NCBI GenBank assembly: GCA_003331985.1
Contig: QOQK01000009.1
Location: forward strand, 1 to 32,754
Origin: PS1 clade bacterium
Lineage (GTDB): Bacteria; Pseudomonadota; Alphaproteobacteria; RS24
Length of the DNA: 32,754 nucleotides
Reading direction: 5' to 3'
Below the pieces are notes generated by a model, which was given only the letters and a program-made list of their open reading frames with translations, made no database searches and was not told the origin of the DNA. The position numbers and the translations under genes were made by a program. Shown piece after piece: positions 1 to 9,161 of this stretch (position 1 is its first letter; each line of letters starts with the position of its first letter).

Positions 1-1
1 C

Positions 2-1252
2 CTCGCGGCGGGTGGTGATTTTGATAAGTGCATCGAGAATATTGATATTGGTGGACCGGCGATGATCCGGGCGGCAGCCAAGAACCATGGTGATGTTGCG
101 GTGATTGTGGATAATCAAGACTTCACGGCAGTCCTTGAAGCGCTTGACAAACATGAGGGAAAATTACCGGGCAGTTTACGCAAAAGTTTAGCGCAAAAGG
201 CGTATGCAAGAACGGCAGCTTATGATGCCGCGATTTCCAACTGGTTTGCTGACCAACTCGACATATCAACAGAGCCGGATTATCGCAGTCTTGGCGGGCG
301 TTTGAAGCAATCACTAAGATATGGTGAGAACCCGCACCAGAATGCCGGTTTTTATGTTGGCGGGCCGGAACGTTTTGGCGTTGCCACAGCGGATCAAATT
401 CAAGGGAAAGAACTTTCTTTCAACAATATTAACGACACCAATGCAGCTTTTGAACTTGTTGCTGAAATGGATGCCGACATGCCGGCCTGTGCGATTATCA
501 AACACGCTAACCCTTGCGGTGTTGCTACAGCAGCGACCATGTCAGACGCTTTTTCTCACGCTCTTAAATGCGATCCTGTCAGCGCCTTTGGCGGGATTAT
601 CGCGCTTAATAAACCACTTGATGCAGAAACCGCAGCGGCTGCGACCAAAATTTTTACGGAAGTTATTATTGCTCCCTATGCAGATGAAGACGCGCGCGCG
701 ATTATTGGGGAAAAGAAAAATCTGCGCCTCTTGCTCACCGGTGGCATGCCAGACCCAGCCGAAGCAGGGTTGGATGTAAGAACCGTCAGCGGTGGCTTAC
801 TTGTACAGAATAGAGATAATGGCCGTATTAGCCGAGAAATGCTTCAGGTTGTGACGAAGCGCCAGCCAGATGACAGAGAGCTAGAGGATATGCTGTTCGC
901 TTTCCGAGTTGCCAAGCATGTTAAATCAAATGCAATTATTTATGCTAAAAACGGCGCAACAGTTGGCATTGGCGCCGGGCAGATGAGCCGGATTGACAGC
1001 GCGCGTATCGCCGCCAGCAAGTCCGAAGATGCCGCTAAAGCAGCAGAAGAAACTGAAACCCTAACAAAAGGATCGGTTGTCGCTTCAGATGCATTCTTCC
1101 CTTTTGCGGATGGGCTAATCAGCGCCGCGCAAGCTGGCGTAACCGCCGTCATTCAACCGGGCGGTTCAATTCGTGATGATGAAGTGATTGCCGCTGCGGA
1201 TGAGGCAGGGCTAGCTATGGTGGTCACAGGAATGCGCCACTTCAAGCATTAA
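2..1252 (+). CDS. purH: Bifunctional AICAR transformylase/IMP cyclohydrolase, 5'-truncated
   Basis: This is the last part of the enzyme that formylates AICAR using 10-formyl-THF and closes the ring to IMP, the final two steps of purine synthesis in the cytoplasm. The reading frame is open from base 2, so the gene begins outside the window; 416 residues are visible where the family has roughly 510-540. The first visible residues contain [17 protein letters not shown], a hallmark of the end of the IMP cyclohydrolase domain. The transformylase domain fills the rest and carries IKHANPCG, whose Lys-His pair is the known catalytic pair, and ends in VTGMRHFKH, typical for PurH. The ATG at position 62 is internal (the Met of GGPAM) and not a start. 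The next gene is convergent, only 14 bp away. Confidence 0.96.
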   Translation, partial: LAAGGDFDKCIENIDIGGPAMIRAAAKNHGDVAVIVDNQDFTAVLEALDKHEGKLPGSLRKSLAQKAYARTAAYDAAISNWFADQLDISTEPDYRSLGGRLKQSLRYGENPHQNAGFYVGGPERFGVATADQIQGKELSFNNINDTNAAFELVAEMDADMPACAIIKHANPCGVATAATMSDAFSHALKCDPVSAFGGIIALNKPLDAETAAAATKIFTEVIIAPYADEDARAIIGEKKNLRLLLTGGMPDPAEAGLDVRTVSGGLLVQNRDNGRISREMLQVVTKRQPDDRELEDMLFAFRVAKHVKSNAIIYAKNGATVGIGAGQMSRIDSARIAASKSEDAAKAAEETETLTKGSVVASDAFFPFADGLISAAQAGVTAVIQPGGSIRDDEVIAAADEAGLAMVVTGMRHFKH

Positions 1253-1266
1253 GCTTTAAAGTTTAA

Positions 1267-1722
1267 TCACCCAAATAGGCGCGTGACGGTCTCTGCCACG
1301 CAGGCTGGTTTTTCTTCGCCTTCAATTTCAATTGTCGCTTTGACAACCAATTGAATGCCACCACCCGCTTCTTCTACAGATACAACTTCGGATATACCCC
1401 GCACGCGAGATCCAACCTTCACCGGATTGATAAAACGCACTTTGTTGCAACCATAATTAATGCCCATGGCGACTTTAGTAATCGAGTAGGTCTCTTTCAT
1501 CAGCATTGGCAACAGCGAAAGAGTAAGAAAACCATGTGCGATGGTAGTCCCGAACGGGCTTTGTTCCGCCATTTCCTTATTAATGTGAATCCATTGATGG
1601 TCGCCAGTCGCATCGGCGAACATGTTGACCCTATCTTGGTCGATTTCCATCCATTCTGAAGTCCCGAGTGTTTGCCCCTCGGTACCCAGCATATCCATTG
1701 GTGTTTCAAAAACTGCAGCCAT
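1267..1722 (-). CDS. MaoC-type (R)-enoyl-CoA hydratase family protein
   Basis: The 151-residue product has the hot-dog fold of the MaoC/(R)-specific hydratase family, which adds water to trans-2-enoyl-CoA. The hydratase-2 signature is visible as ADATGDHQWIH at about residues 36-46, with the catalytic Asp and His five residues apart, followed by PFGTTIAHGFLTLSLLP, which lines the acyl pocket in relatives. I chose the ATG at 1722 because GAGG lies six bases upstream and the resulting length fits single-domain members; a longer frame begins at 1767 or 1752 with poorer ribosome-binding context. It stands alone between purH and the divergent cysD, so context gives no substrate. Similar proteins are annotated as NodN-like or dehydratase. 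The family is clear, the substrate unknown. Confidence 0.88.
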   Translation of the reverse strand: MAAVFETPMDMLGTEGQTLGTSEWMEIDQDRVNMFADATGDHQWIHINKEMAEQSPFGTTIAHGFLTLSLLPMLMKETYSITKVAMGINYGCNKVRFINPVKVGSRVRGISEVVSVEEAGGGIQLVVKATIEIEGEEKPACVAETVTRLFG

Positions 1723-1833
1723 GTATCCCTCACTGAATTTATCAGTCGACATGATTATCCAACCCATTCTGAATTACAAGCCAAATCCGAGCGATAAGAG
1801 GGAGAAAACAGGGAAAGGGGGATAGGTTATTTT

Positions 1834-1855
1834 TATTCGTACATATGTACGAATA
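1834..1855. promoter_or_regulatory. Perfect 22-bp palindrome upstream of cysD, candidate TetR operator
   Basis: The half-site TATTCGTACAT is followed by its exact reverse complement, giving a perfect 22-bp palindrome centred between 1844 and 1845. It lies 57 bp before the preferred cysD start. The hexamer TATGAT at 1854-1859 overlaps its right edge and could be a -10 element, so a bound repressor would block the promoter. The operon ends with a TetR-family gene (4731-5360), which by inference is the binding protein. The match of site and regulator is not proven. Confidence 0.6.
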
Positions 1856-1859
1856 TGAT
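1854..1859 (+). promoter_or_regulatory. Possible -10 element for cysD
   Basis: TATGAT matches the sigma-70 -10 consensus at five of six positions. The -35 region 17 bp upstream is the AT-rich 1831-1836 and is a poor match to TTGACA. If used, transcription would begin near 1866 and leave a leader of about 45 bases. Confidence 0.3.
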
Positions 1860-1864
1860 TGTAA

Positions 1865-1884
1865 TTTGCAATGCACCATGCAAA
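1865..1884. repeat. Short inverted repeat in the cysD leader
   Basis: TTTGCA at 1865-1870 and TGCAAA at 1879-1884 are inverted copies separated by eight bases. The repeat lies between the large palindrome and the cysD start. It could be a second protein-binding site or a weak leader hairpin; arms of six bases can also occur by chance. Confidence 0.3.
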
Positions 1885-1912
1885 CTTACCATCTTCAAAT
1901 GAAAGATTTATT

Positions 1913-2830
1913 ATGTCCGCAACCGCACAAATTCATCTGACACATCTTCAGAGACTAGAGGCAGAGGCCATTCACATTATGCGTGAAGTTGTTTCTGAAG
2001 CACAAAATCCCGTTATGCTTTATTCTGTAGGCAAGGACAGCGCTGTGATGCTTCACCTCGCCATGAAAGCCTTTTATCCCTCAAAACCACCTTTTCCGCT
2101 TCTCCATGTAGATACGGGCTGGAAGTTTAAGGAAATGATTTCATTTCGGGATGATTTGGTCGCTAAACTGGGACTTGAGTTGCTTACCCACACAAATCCG
2201 GAGGGATTGGCCGATGGTGTTGGACCATTTACCCATGGGTCAGCTGTCCATACAGATATTATGAAAACACAGGGTCTGAAACAGGCGCTTGATAAATATC
2301 AATTTGACGCCGCCTTCGGAGGCGCACGCAGAGATGAAGAAAAAAGTCGCGCCAAAGAGCGGATTTTCTCCTTTAGATCAGCCCAACACCAATGGGATCC
2401 AAAAAACCAGCGCCCGGAATTGTGGTCAATTTATAATGTTCAAAAGCATGAAGGTGAGTCAATTCGCGTCTTTCCACTATCTAACTGGACCGAGCTGGAT
2501 ATCTGGCAATACATACATCTTGAGCAAATCCCGATTGTCCCGCTGTATTTTGCCGCCGAACGTCCTGTGGTCGAGCGCGATGGCACACTCATTATGGTTG
2601 ATGATGACCGCATGCCGCTTAAAGACGATGAACAGCCAATACTAAAAAATGTGCGCTTTAGAACATTGGGGTGTTACCCGTTAACGGGCGCGGTGGAAAG
2701 CACCGCCGATACATTACAAGCCATTATTCAGGAGATGCTCCTCACCCGTACCTCAGAGCGCCAAGGCCGCGTCATTGACCATGACCAATCCGCGTCAATG
2801 GAGAAGAAAAAACAAGAGGGGTATTTCTAA
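1913..2830 (+). CDS. cysD: Sulfate adenylyltransferase subunit 2
   Basis: CysD is the catalytic ATP-pyrophosphatase subunit of ATP sulfurylase; with CysN it makes adenosine phosphosulfate from ATP and sulfate in assimilatory sulfate activation. The PP-loop is visible as [14 protein letters not shown] near residues 37-50, together with [21 protein letters not shown], written in family form, and [10 protein letters not shown] further on. The 305-residue length from the ATG at 1913 matches the family (about 300), and the N-terminus [21 protein letters not shown] aligns with known CysD starts; an upstream ATG at 1871 would add 14 unlikely residues. The stop overlaps the cysNC start by one base (TAATG), implying translational coupling. 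The palindrome at 1834-1855 probably controls the operon. Confidence 0.97.
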   Translation: MSATAQIHLTHLQRLEAEAIHIMREVVSEAQNPVMLYSVGKDSAVMLHLAMKAFYPSKPPFPLLHVDTGWKFKEMISFRDDLVAKLGLELLTHTNPEGLADGVGPFTHGSAVHTDIMKTQGLKQALDKYQFDAAFGGARRDEEKSRAKERIFSFRSAQHQWDPKNQRPELWSIYNVQKHEGESIRVFPLSNWTELDIWQYIHLEQIPIVPLYFAAERPVVERDGTLIMVDDDRMPLKDDEQPILKNVRFRTLGCYPLTGAVESTADTLQAIIQEMLLTRTSERQGRVIDHDQSASMEKKKQEGYF

Positions 2831-4731
2831 TGCACCAGTCCGATTTAATCTCAAGCGATATCGACGCCTATTTGAAGGCGCATGAAAATAAATCTCTTTT
2901 ACGTTTCATAACTTGCGGCTCCGTTGATGATGGCAAATCAACGCTCATCGGACGATTGCTCTATGAGTCAAAAATGATTTTTGAGGACCAACTCACTGCA
3001 CTTGAGCAAGACTCGAAGAAAGTTGGCACACAGGGTGAGAATATTGACTTCGCTCTTTTGGTCGACGGCTTGGCAGCGGAACGTGAACAAGGCATCACGA
3101 TTGATGTTGCTTATCGTTTTTTTGCCACAGAACACCGAAAGTTTATCGTCGCCGATACCCCCGGTCATGAGCAATATACGCGCAATATGGCAACCGGCGC
3201 ATCGACGGCAGATTTGGCTGTGCTCTTGATAGATGCCCGCCAAGGGGTGCTGACCCAAACGAAACGCCATGCCTTTATCGCCTCACAGCTGGGTGTCCGG
3301 CATATTGTCTTAGCAGTGAATAAGATGGATTTGGTTGATTACAGTGAAAAGGTTTTTAACGAGATTGTGGACGACTTCAAAACCTTTGCCGATCAACTCG
3401 ATATCCCTAATCTTCACGCCATTCCCGTCTCGGCTTTGGCTGGAGATAATGTTGTCGATGGCAGTCGGTACATGCCCTGGTATGAGGGGCCAAGCTTGCT
3501 TGGTTATCTTGAAGGTGTAGATGTCGAAGCCGAGGAAACCAGCCTACCGTTCCGTATGCCCGTGCAATGGGTCAACCGACCAGATTTAGATTTTAGAGGT
3601 TATGCAGGACGCGTTGCCGGCGGCATTGTCCGTCCCGGGGATGATGTACGTGTTTTGCCATCCGGCAAACAAAGCAAAATCGCCCGTATCGTCACTATGG
3701 ATAGTGATTTGGATGAAGGCGTATCCGGACAATCTGTGACACTGACCCTTACCGATGAGATTGATATTTCTCGTGGTGATGTGATTGCAACCTCCGAGAC
3801 CCCGCCCGAAATTTCCGATCAGTTTGATACCACCATCATCTGGCTGTCAGAAGAGCCGATGCTACCCGGGCGTTCGTACAGAATGAAAACAAGCTCCAGG
3901 CTCGTTTCAGCAACCGTCAACGCACCCAAACATAAAACAGATGTAAATACGCTGCAAAAATTACCGGCGAAGACATTGCAACTTAATGAGATTGGGAATT
4001 GTACACTTGCCGTGGATCGCCCGATTGCATTTGACAGCTATAATGAAAATCGCCAAACCGGAAGCTTTATTCTGATTGACCGGATGACCAATAATACTGT
4101 CGGCATGGGTATGATTAATTTCCCGCTAAGACGAGCGGCCAATATTCATTGGCAGAATCTTGATATCAACAAAGCGGCCAATGCCGAACAGAAAGGTCAA
4201 AGCCCTGCTGTTTTATGGTTTACGGGCTTGTCAGGATCCGGCAAATCCACGATTGCGAATGAAGTCCAAAGGCGCCTTTTCGCCTCCGGACGGCATAGTT
4301 TTATTTTGGATGGTGATAATGTCCGTCATGGCCTTAACCGCGATCTGGGTTTTACTGATGCAGACCGAGTGGAAAATATCCGCCGTGTTGCCGAAGTTTC
4401 AAAACTTATGGTGGATGCAGGGTTAATTACGCTTGTTTCATTTATTTCTCCTTTCCGAGCTGAAAGAGACCTCGCACGCAACCTTATGGAAGAGGGCGAG
4501 TTCATTGAAATTTTTGTGAATACCCCCTTATCAGTTGCTGAAAGCAGAGACCCTAAAGGGCTTTATAAAAAAGCACGCGCCGGAAATTTGAGAAACTTTA
4601 CCGGTATCGATAGCCCCTATGAAGCGCCTGAAAACCCTGAAATTGAAATTAATACGGATGATATGAGTTTAGAAGATGCTGCAGAACGCGTGATTAACGG
4701 GTTAATCGAGCGGGGCATTATCGAAGCGTAA
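2830..4731 (+). CDS. cysNC: Fused sulfate adenylyltransferase subunit 1 / adenylylsulfate kinase
   Basis: This 633-residue protein joins the regulatory GTPase subunit of ATP sulfurylase to APS kinase, so one polypeptide helps make APS and phosphorylates it to PAPS. The GTPase part has GSVDDGKS at residues 30-37, [17 protein letters not shown] (G3) and NKMD (G4), followed by EF-Tu-like barrels. The APS kinase part begins near residue 460 with P-loop GLSGSGKS at 466-473, then [25 protein letters not shown] and [13 protein letters not shown], all canonical. CysN-CysC fusions (sometimes called NodQ) are common in Alphaproteobacteria. The gene overlaps cysD upstream and tetR downstream by one base each, so the three genes form one operon. 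Confidence 0.97.
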   Translation: MHQSDLISSDIDAYLKAHENKSLLRFITCGSVDDGKSTLIGRLLYESKMIFEDQLTALEQDSKKVGTQGENIDFALLVDGLAAEREQGITIDVAYRFFATEHRKFIVADTPGHEQYTRNMATGASTADLAVLLIDARQGVLTQTKRHAFIASQLGVRHIVLAVNKMDLVDYSEKVFNEIVDDFKTFADQLDIPNLHAIPVSALAGDNVVDGSRYMPWYEGPSLLGYLEGVDVEAEETSLPFRMPVQWVNRPDLDFRGYAGRVAGGIVRPGDDVRVLPSGKQSKIARIVTMDSDLDEGVSGQSVTLTLTDEIDISRGDVIATSETPPEISDQFDTTIIWLSEEPMLPGRSYRMKTSSRLVSATVNAPKHKTDVNTLQKLPAKTLQLNEIGNCTLAVDRPIAFDSYNENRQTGSFILIDRMTNNTVGMGMINFPLRRAANIHWQNLDINKAANAEQKGQSPAVLWFTGLSGSGKSTIANEVQRRLFASGRHSFILDGDNVRHGLNRDLGFTDADRVENIRRVAEVSKLMVDAGLITLVSFISPFRAERDLARNLMEEGEFIEIFVNTPLSVAESRDPKGLYKKARAGNLRNFTGIDSPYEAPENPEIEINTDDMSLEDAAERVINGLIERGIIEA

Positions 4732-5360
4732 TGGCAGTTAAGGCATCAGATAAAGCTGACGATAGATCTACCAAAAACCACCTCCGTCGTATCGGGTCTG
4801 CAGGTTTAATTAATGTGGCGTATGATTTTATATCTATGCATGGACTAGACAGGCTAACATTCCGACATATTGCCAATCAGGCTAATTGTTCGCTCGGCAC
4901 GCTGACCTATCATTTCAGTTCCAGAGACGACCTAATCAGCGCTGTATTGAGCGATAAAATCTTACCGGCCATGCAACAAGGCGCCTTGCTCCCTCATCAC
5001 TCGGATCCCGCAATTGCCTTTTTTGAGGCCATCAAAAATGGCCTGCCCTATAATGAAACTACAAAAGATTACTGGCGTGTGCGGCTTGAATTAATGGGGT
5101 TTGCTGCTCAAAACCCGATTTTCAGAACCCGCTTCAGACACGCTGAGTCAGCACGTATCATATATTTAGAAAAGCTTTTTTCGCGTCTGAAAAGCCTTGG
5201 AAAAATGTCAAAGGACACAGATGTATCAAAACGCGCCACACAGACGATACAGTTTGAAACCGGGGCAGCGCTTGCCATGTTAACCGCAAAAGATATTGAC
5301 CGCGTTGCCACAGGAGATGCGTTTATGGACTGGTTAAAATCAATTCTTGATTTAGACTAG
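4731..5360 (+). CDS. TetR-family regulator, last gene of the cysD-cysNC operon
   Basis: The 209-residue protein has an N-terminal TetR helix-turn-helix: GLDRLTFRHIANQANCSLGTLTYHFSSRDDLISAVL at about residues 40-75 contains the usual T-x2-I-A-x2-A recognition pattern and the GTLTYHF turn. The remaining two thirds are helical and are the likely ligand-sensing and dimer domain; its ligand cannot be read. Its ATG overlaps the cysNC stop (TAATG), so it is co-translated with sulfate-activation genes. A perfect palindrome lies in front of cysD, which suggests autoregulation of the whole operon. Known sulfur regulators such as CysB and Cbl are LysR-type, so a TetR member here is less usual. The family assignment is firm; the role in sulfur control is inference. 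Confidence 0.88.
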   Translation: MAVKASDKADDRSTKNHLRRIGSAGLINVAYDFISMHGLDRLTFRHIANQANCSLGTLTYHFSSRDDLISAVLSDKILPAMQQGALLPHHSDPAIAFFEAIKNGLPYNETTKDYWRVRLELMGFAAQNPIFRTRFRHAESARIIYLEKLFSRLKSLGKMSKDTDVSKRATQTIQFETGAALAMLTAKDIDRVATGDAFMDWLKSILDLD

Positions 5361-5437
5361 GCCAATCATATTTCTGTTACAATGCCTCACTAGGATGTTC
5401 CTGTATTTGATAAATACCAGTTAAAAAGTTAGACAAA

Positions 5438-6307
5438 ATGCTAGATAAAAATTCGCAAGACCCCAATGAAACGCCAAGCGTAGCCCGTCCCATACCTGCC
5501 GTAACCGATAAAACTGAACGCGAGAAATGGCGGCGTCTTCCCTTTGACGGCCCCCGTAATTTCCGTGATATGGGCGGCTATATCAATCAGGACGGCAAGG
5601 CCGTCAAATGGGGTGTCATTTACAGAGCTGACCGGCTGTCTGCCTTGACCGACACAGATATGGATTATTTTAAAAGACTTAATATTCGTAAGATTATCGA
5701 CTTTCGTTCAGATCATGAGAGAAAAGAAGCCCCTAGCCGCACGGATACGCTGGAAGATACCCAGACCTTATGGATGGAAGTTTTTGAGGGCGGCGCTTTT
5801 GTTGAAGATATGTGGCGCAGTCTTTTCAGTGGTGATTTATCAGACGCCAGCCATCTGCATGATATGATGAAAACCGCCAATCGCCGCTTCGTCAGTCACC
5901 ATAATAATGTTTTTGCCAATTTCTTTAAGCTACTGCTTGAAGATGAGAATATTCCCCTGCTGTTTCACTGTATGGGCGGTAAAGACCGCACAGGTTTTGC
6001 CGCAGCGATGATTTTATCTGCTCTTAAGGTGCCGGAAGACACTATTATGAAAGATTATTTGCTAACGAATACACTCACAGCAGCCTCCACAGAAATTCGC
6101 AAGAAGAACCTCAAGGAGCGTCTTGAGCGAGACATCGCGGATGATTTGTTGGATGCGGTTATGAAAGTTCAGGCAGATTATCTGAATGCAGGTTTCGAAA
6201 CCATTCAAGAAGAGTATGGTTCTGTCGAAAGTTTCCTCAAGGAAGGCCTCGAACTTGGTCCCGCTGAATTGGAAGAGTTGCAAAAGCGCTACCTCACGGC
6301 AGATTAA
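5438..6307 (+). CDS. Tyrosine-phosphatase-like protein (IphP/MptpB type)
   Basis: The 289-residue protein carries the cysteine-phosphatase signature HCMGGKDRTG, with nucleophile Cys178 and Arg184 in the C-x5-R loop. The KDR form of the loop is typical of the bacterial IphP/LipA/MptpB group, some of which also act on phosphoinositides. Further family features are RNFRDMGGY near residue 40, GVIYRADRLSALTDTD, and the IDFRS element near residue 90. No signal peptide or membrane segment is seen, so it is probably cytoplasmic. It begins 77 bp after tetR with no clear ribosome-binding site. Its stop overlaps the stop of the convergent ferredoxin gene within a shared TTAA. The substrate is unknown. 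Confidence 0.88.
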   Translation: MLDKNSQDPNETPSVARPIPAVTDKTEREKWRRLPFDGPRNFRDMGGYINQDGKAVKWGVIYRADRLSALTDTDMDYFKRLNIRKIIDFRSDHERKEAPSRTDTLEDTQTLWMEVFEGGAFVEDMWRSLFSGDLSDASHLHDMMKTANRRFVSHHNNVFANFFKLLLEDENIPLLFHCMGGKDRTGFAAAMILSALKVPEDTIMKDYLLTNTLTAASTEIRKKNLKERLERDIADDLLDAVMKVQADYLNAGFETIQEEYGSVESFLKEGLELGPAELEELQKRYLTAD

Positions 6308-6621
6308 GCGCCCATATCAACATAAATTTCTTCATTTTCAATTTTGACCGGAAAAACCCGTATCGGTTTTTTTGTCAGGGCACCAATCGGTGAACCGTCT
6401 TTTAAATCAAACCTCTGCCCATGAAGCGGACAGAATATGAAACACCCACGAATACGCCCGCCTTCAAGTGGCTGGAGTTGATGTGTGCACATATTTTCAA
6501 CTGCGTAAATATCATCCACAGTTTTGCAAATCAGAACCGAAACACCATTTAAATCAAAGGCTCGGTTTTCATTTTCTGCGAGGGTATCAACCCCAGTTGC
6601 CAAGACAAAATTATCAGACAC
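6304..6621 (-). CDS. Rieske [2Fe-2S] ferredoxin
   Basis: A 105-residue small Rieske protein of the type that passes electrons to ring-hydroxylating oxygenases. Cluster ligands are visible as C45-x-H47 (CTH) and C64-x2-H67 (CPLHG). The start codon is GTG at 6621, supported by AGGAG six bases upstream. It is the last gene of a leftward run after the CoA-transferase and acyl-CoA dehydrogenase genes, 20 bp downstream of the latter. By context it could feed the Rieske oxygenase encoded at 9162 or the second one at 28102, but no ferredoxin reductase is encoded in the window. An alternative is the small subunit of a NirD-like reductase, less likely given its sequence and neighbours. Confidence 0.9.
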   Translation of the reverse strand: MSDNFVLATGVDTLAENENRAFDLNGVSVLICKTVDDIYAVENMCTHQLQPLEGGRIRGCFIFCPLHGQRFDLKDGSPIGALTKKPIRVFPVKIENEEIYVDMGA

Positions 6622-6641
6622 TTTAAACTCCTGCTGAAAAC

Positions 6642-7805
6642 TTACTGAGCACGTTGATTGAATCGTCGACCCACCATTGCGGAGGCTATATTCACCTTCT
6701 GAATATCAATAGCACCTCCAGCAATTCCCCAGCCCCATGAGTCACGCATCCGACGTTCCATATTAAAATCCTTCGAATATCCATAAGCTCCCATCATCTG
6801 GACAGCGTTAGATGTTACTTCGCGGGCAATTTCATTGGCAAAACATTTTGCTACTGAGGAGTCGAGAATACTCGGTAGATTATCTTCAGCATTTGAAGCA
6901 GCACGATGTATCAACAGGCGTGCCGCTTCTACACGCATCTGCATTTCCGCCAGCCTAATCTGTACAGCCTGAAAATCGACAATTGGTTTACCGAATTGTT
7001 TGCGGTCCTGCACATAGGTCATCACCTCTTCAAGCGCACCAGATGCCTGACCCAGTGCCATAGTGGCATTGCCGCAACGCTCAAGATCAAATGCTTCCAT
7101 CAGTTTTTTAAACCCACCTGCCGGAACAATAATATTTTCCAACGGTACTTCAGCGTCATCCAGGAAAATGTCACAGGATGGAACACCGCGGAAGCCCATA
7201 AGACTTTCCTGCTGACCGAAAGATATGCCCGGCGCATCTTTTTCGACAAAAACGGCACCAATGCCTTTGGCACCCGGATCATCGGACAAACGGCAATATA
7301 CAACATAGCCATCCGCATGACCGCCGCCGGAACACCATCTTTTTAACCCGTTCAAAATCACCTTGTCATTTGTTACGCGGCCTTTGGTTTTCAAATCAGT
7401 CAAAGCCGAGCCAGCATCCGGCTCGGACATAGCAACCGCAACAATCATATCGCCAGAACAGACTTCAGGAATGACCCTTTTCTTCAGGCTCTCTTCGGCA
7501 AAATGCTCAATCGCTTTAACCGGCCCGACACACGACTCGAAAACAGGAAATGCAATGGCTGATGATATTTTGGCAAATTCTTCAAGCACAATCAGCGCGT
7601 CGATATTACCGAGACCAAGCCCGCCATATTCTTCAGGCACATTAATGCCCAAAAAGCCCATCTCGCCATATTTGCGGATGAGTTCATGGGTCGGGGGTGA
7701 AGCTTCTGTCTCACAAATTTGTGCAGCTTCGGGTAATTCGGATTTTGCGAAATCTCTGGCGGTTTGTTGAAATGCCTGCTGATCATCGGTTAATTTGAAA
7801 TCCAT
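6642..7805 (-). CDS. Acyl-CoA dehydrogenase
   Basis: This 387-residue flavoenzyme belongs to the family that introduces an alpha-beta double bond into acyl-CoAs. The family layout is complete: an N-terminal helical domain, the MSEPDAGSALTDLKT FAD-binding strand, DRKQFGKPI, and the C-terminal MMGAYGYSKDFNMERRMRD. The usual medium-chain catalytic Glu, in the YEGT position near the C-terminus, is replaced in IAGGA. Instead Glu242 in AFDLER sits where isovaleryl-CoA and long-chain dehydrogenases keep their base. A branched or bulky substrate is therefore plausible. The ATG at 7805 has GGGAG upstream. It lies 16 bp after the CoA-transferase gene and 20 bp before the ferredoxin gene, in one operon. 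Confidence 0.94.
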   Translation of the reverse strand: MDFKLTDDQQAFQQTARDFAKSELPEAAQICETEASPPTHELIRKYGEMGFLGINVPEEYGGLGLGNIDALIVLEEFAKISSAIAFPVFESCVGPVKAIEHFAEESLKKRVIPEVCSGDMIVAVAMSEPDAGSALTDLKTKGRVTNDKVILNGLKRWCSGGGHADGYVVYCRLSDDPGAKGIGAVFVEKDAPGISFGQQESLMGFRGVPSCDIFLDDAEVPLENIIVPAGGFKKLMEAFDLERCGNATMALGQASGALEEVMTYVQDRKQFGKPIVDFQAVQIRLAEMQMRVEAARLLIHRAASNAEDNLPSILDSSVAKCFANEIAREVTSNAVQMMGAYGYSKDFNMERRMRDSWGWGIAGGAIDIQKVNIASAMVGRRFNQRAQ

Positions 7806-7821
7806 GATATCTCCCTATCGG

Positions 7822-9024
7822 CTAGATAATGCCTTGTGCTTCGAGTTCTTCAATTTGAGCCTCGGACAACCCAAGCTCACTTAAAATTTCTGCATTATGC
7901 CCCCCAATTTCCGGTGGCGCGGTTGGCGCATTGGGAGTTAATGATGAAAATTGTGCCGGCAGACCCAGAACAGGGGCAAATGTACCCTCCATTCCATTGA
8001 CAGCAACAGATGTAAAATAAGACATGGCATCGACCTGCGGATTGTCAAGAGCTTGCTGTAGCGACAAAACAGGCCCACTGGGCACACCCTTTTCCTGCAG
8101 CATTGATAATGCCTCCGATGTTGTTCGCTGTGCACACCACGTAGCCATGATGTCGCATAAAACATCATTATGGTCGCCACGGTGCTGATCAGACTGAAAC
8201 CGATCATCTTCTACAAGCTCGGATTTACCGACAGTCTCTGCCCATCGTTTGAACAAATTATTACCCACTGTATGCACCAGAATATGCCCGTCCGATGTTG
8301 CAAAAACATCTGAGGGTGCAGAGGTCTGCACACGATTACCTGTTCCGACACGGTTAATTCCAGTAACACCCTGTTCAATGAGATGCGCATTCATCACAGC
8401 CAGCGCCGTATTTAACAAAGATGTCTGAACATGCTGGCCTTGGCCGGTCTTTTCACGTTCCATCAGGGCAGCCATGGTTGCAAAGGCAGACATCAATGCT
8501 GTCGCATAATCGACATAAGGTGCGCCAGCCTTGGCAGGATTTCCGGGGGTTCCGGTGAGGTACATCGCGCCAGACATCGCCTGGCCGATACCATCAAAGC
8601 CGCCCTTTGTGCTGTCTGGACCTATATCACCAAACCCGGTCTGGGTCACTAGAATCACCTCAGGATGGCTTTGATAGAGTGTTTCCCAGTCCAAACCGAG
8701 GCGTTTAAGTGCCGCCGGTGGCAAATTGGCGACCACAATGTCTGCCGTAGCAACTAATTTGCCTAGAATCTCACGCCCACTTTCGTCAGATAAGTTGAGT
8801 GAAAGTGATTTTTTGCCCCATCCAGTTTGGTATATCAAACCGCCCTCTCCAGGCTGCCCGCTATCATCAAATGAAAGGGGCGAAATAAATCTATCCTCAC
8901 CACCATCAGGGCGCTCAACCCGAATAACATCCGCCCCAAGCGCACCTAGAAGTGTTGCGCAATAAGGTCCTGCGACATAACGGCCAATATCGACAATTCT
9001 TATATTTTCTAGAGGTTTAGACAT
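7822..9024 (-). CDS. CaiB/BaiF family (class III) CoA-transferase
   Basis: The protein moves CoA between carboxylic acids through an aspartyl-CoA intermediate. The N-terminus LENIRIVDIGRYVAGPYCATLLGALGADVIRVE, abbreviated here as the AGP and GADVIRVE blocks, is the family hallmark, and Asp172 in PYVDYATA aligns with the catalytic Asp of formyl-CoA transferase. From the ATG at 9024 it has 400 residues, the usual length. A longer frame reaches 9228 but would overlap the divergent oxygenase gene and adds sequence unlike the family, so I reject it. It heads the leftward operon with acyl-CoA dehydrogenase and ferredoxin, so its job is probably to activate the acid that the dehydrogenase then oxidises. 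The acid itself is not identified. Confidence 0.93.
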   Translation of the reverse strand: MSKPLENIRIVDIGRYVAGPYCATLLGALGADVIRVERPDGGEDRFISPLSFDDSGQPGEGGLIYQTGWGKKSLSLNLSDESGREILGKLVATADIVVANLPPAALKRLGLDWETLYQSHPEVILVTQTGFGDIGPDSTKGGFDGIGQAMSGAMYLTGTPGNPAKAGAPYVDYATALMSAFATMAALMEREKTGQGQHVQTSLLNTALAVMNAHLIEQGVTGINRVGTGNRVQTSAPSDVFATSDGHILVHTVGNNLFKRWAETVGKSELVEDDRFQSDQHRGDHNDVLCDIMATWCAQRTTSEALSMLQEKGVPSGPVLSLQQALDNPQVDAMSYFTSVAVNGMEGTFAPVLGLPAQFSSLTPNAPTAPPEIGGHNAEILSELGLSEAQIEELEAQGII

Positions 9025-9090
9025 ATATTCAAACTTACAGTGAGTTGGTGCTTTTGTAATAACTCTTTCCATAAAAGTGAACTGGTATGA

Positions 9091-9119
9091 TTGAGAGTTA
9101 TATACAATTTCTTTATATG
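9091..9119 (+). promoter_or_regulatory. Possible sigma-70 promoter for the 9162 oxygenase operon
   Basis: TTGAGA at 9091-9096 and TATATG at 9114-9119 are separated by 17 bp, matching the -35 and -10 consensus at five and four of six positions. They lie in the 137-bp divergent gap between the CoA-transferase and the oxygenase. Nothing else clear was seen in the gap besides near-copies of ACACTGAGTT at its two ends. Confidence 0.4.
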
Positions 9120-9161
9120 TATGGATACCTACACTGAGTTTTTTCATATTTAGGATATCAA

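Noticed and set aside
321-779. Rightward 152-residue open frame inside purH
   Set aside because: Shifted-frame shadow of purH, with no domain.
1871-1912. Earlier ATG for cysD
   Set aside because: It would add 14 residues not found in CysD proteins and uses part of the leader inverted repeat.
9038-9140. Two near-copies of ACACTGAGTT in the divergent gap
   Set aside because: Ten bases with two mismatches is too weak to call an operator.
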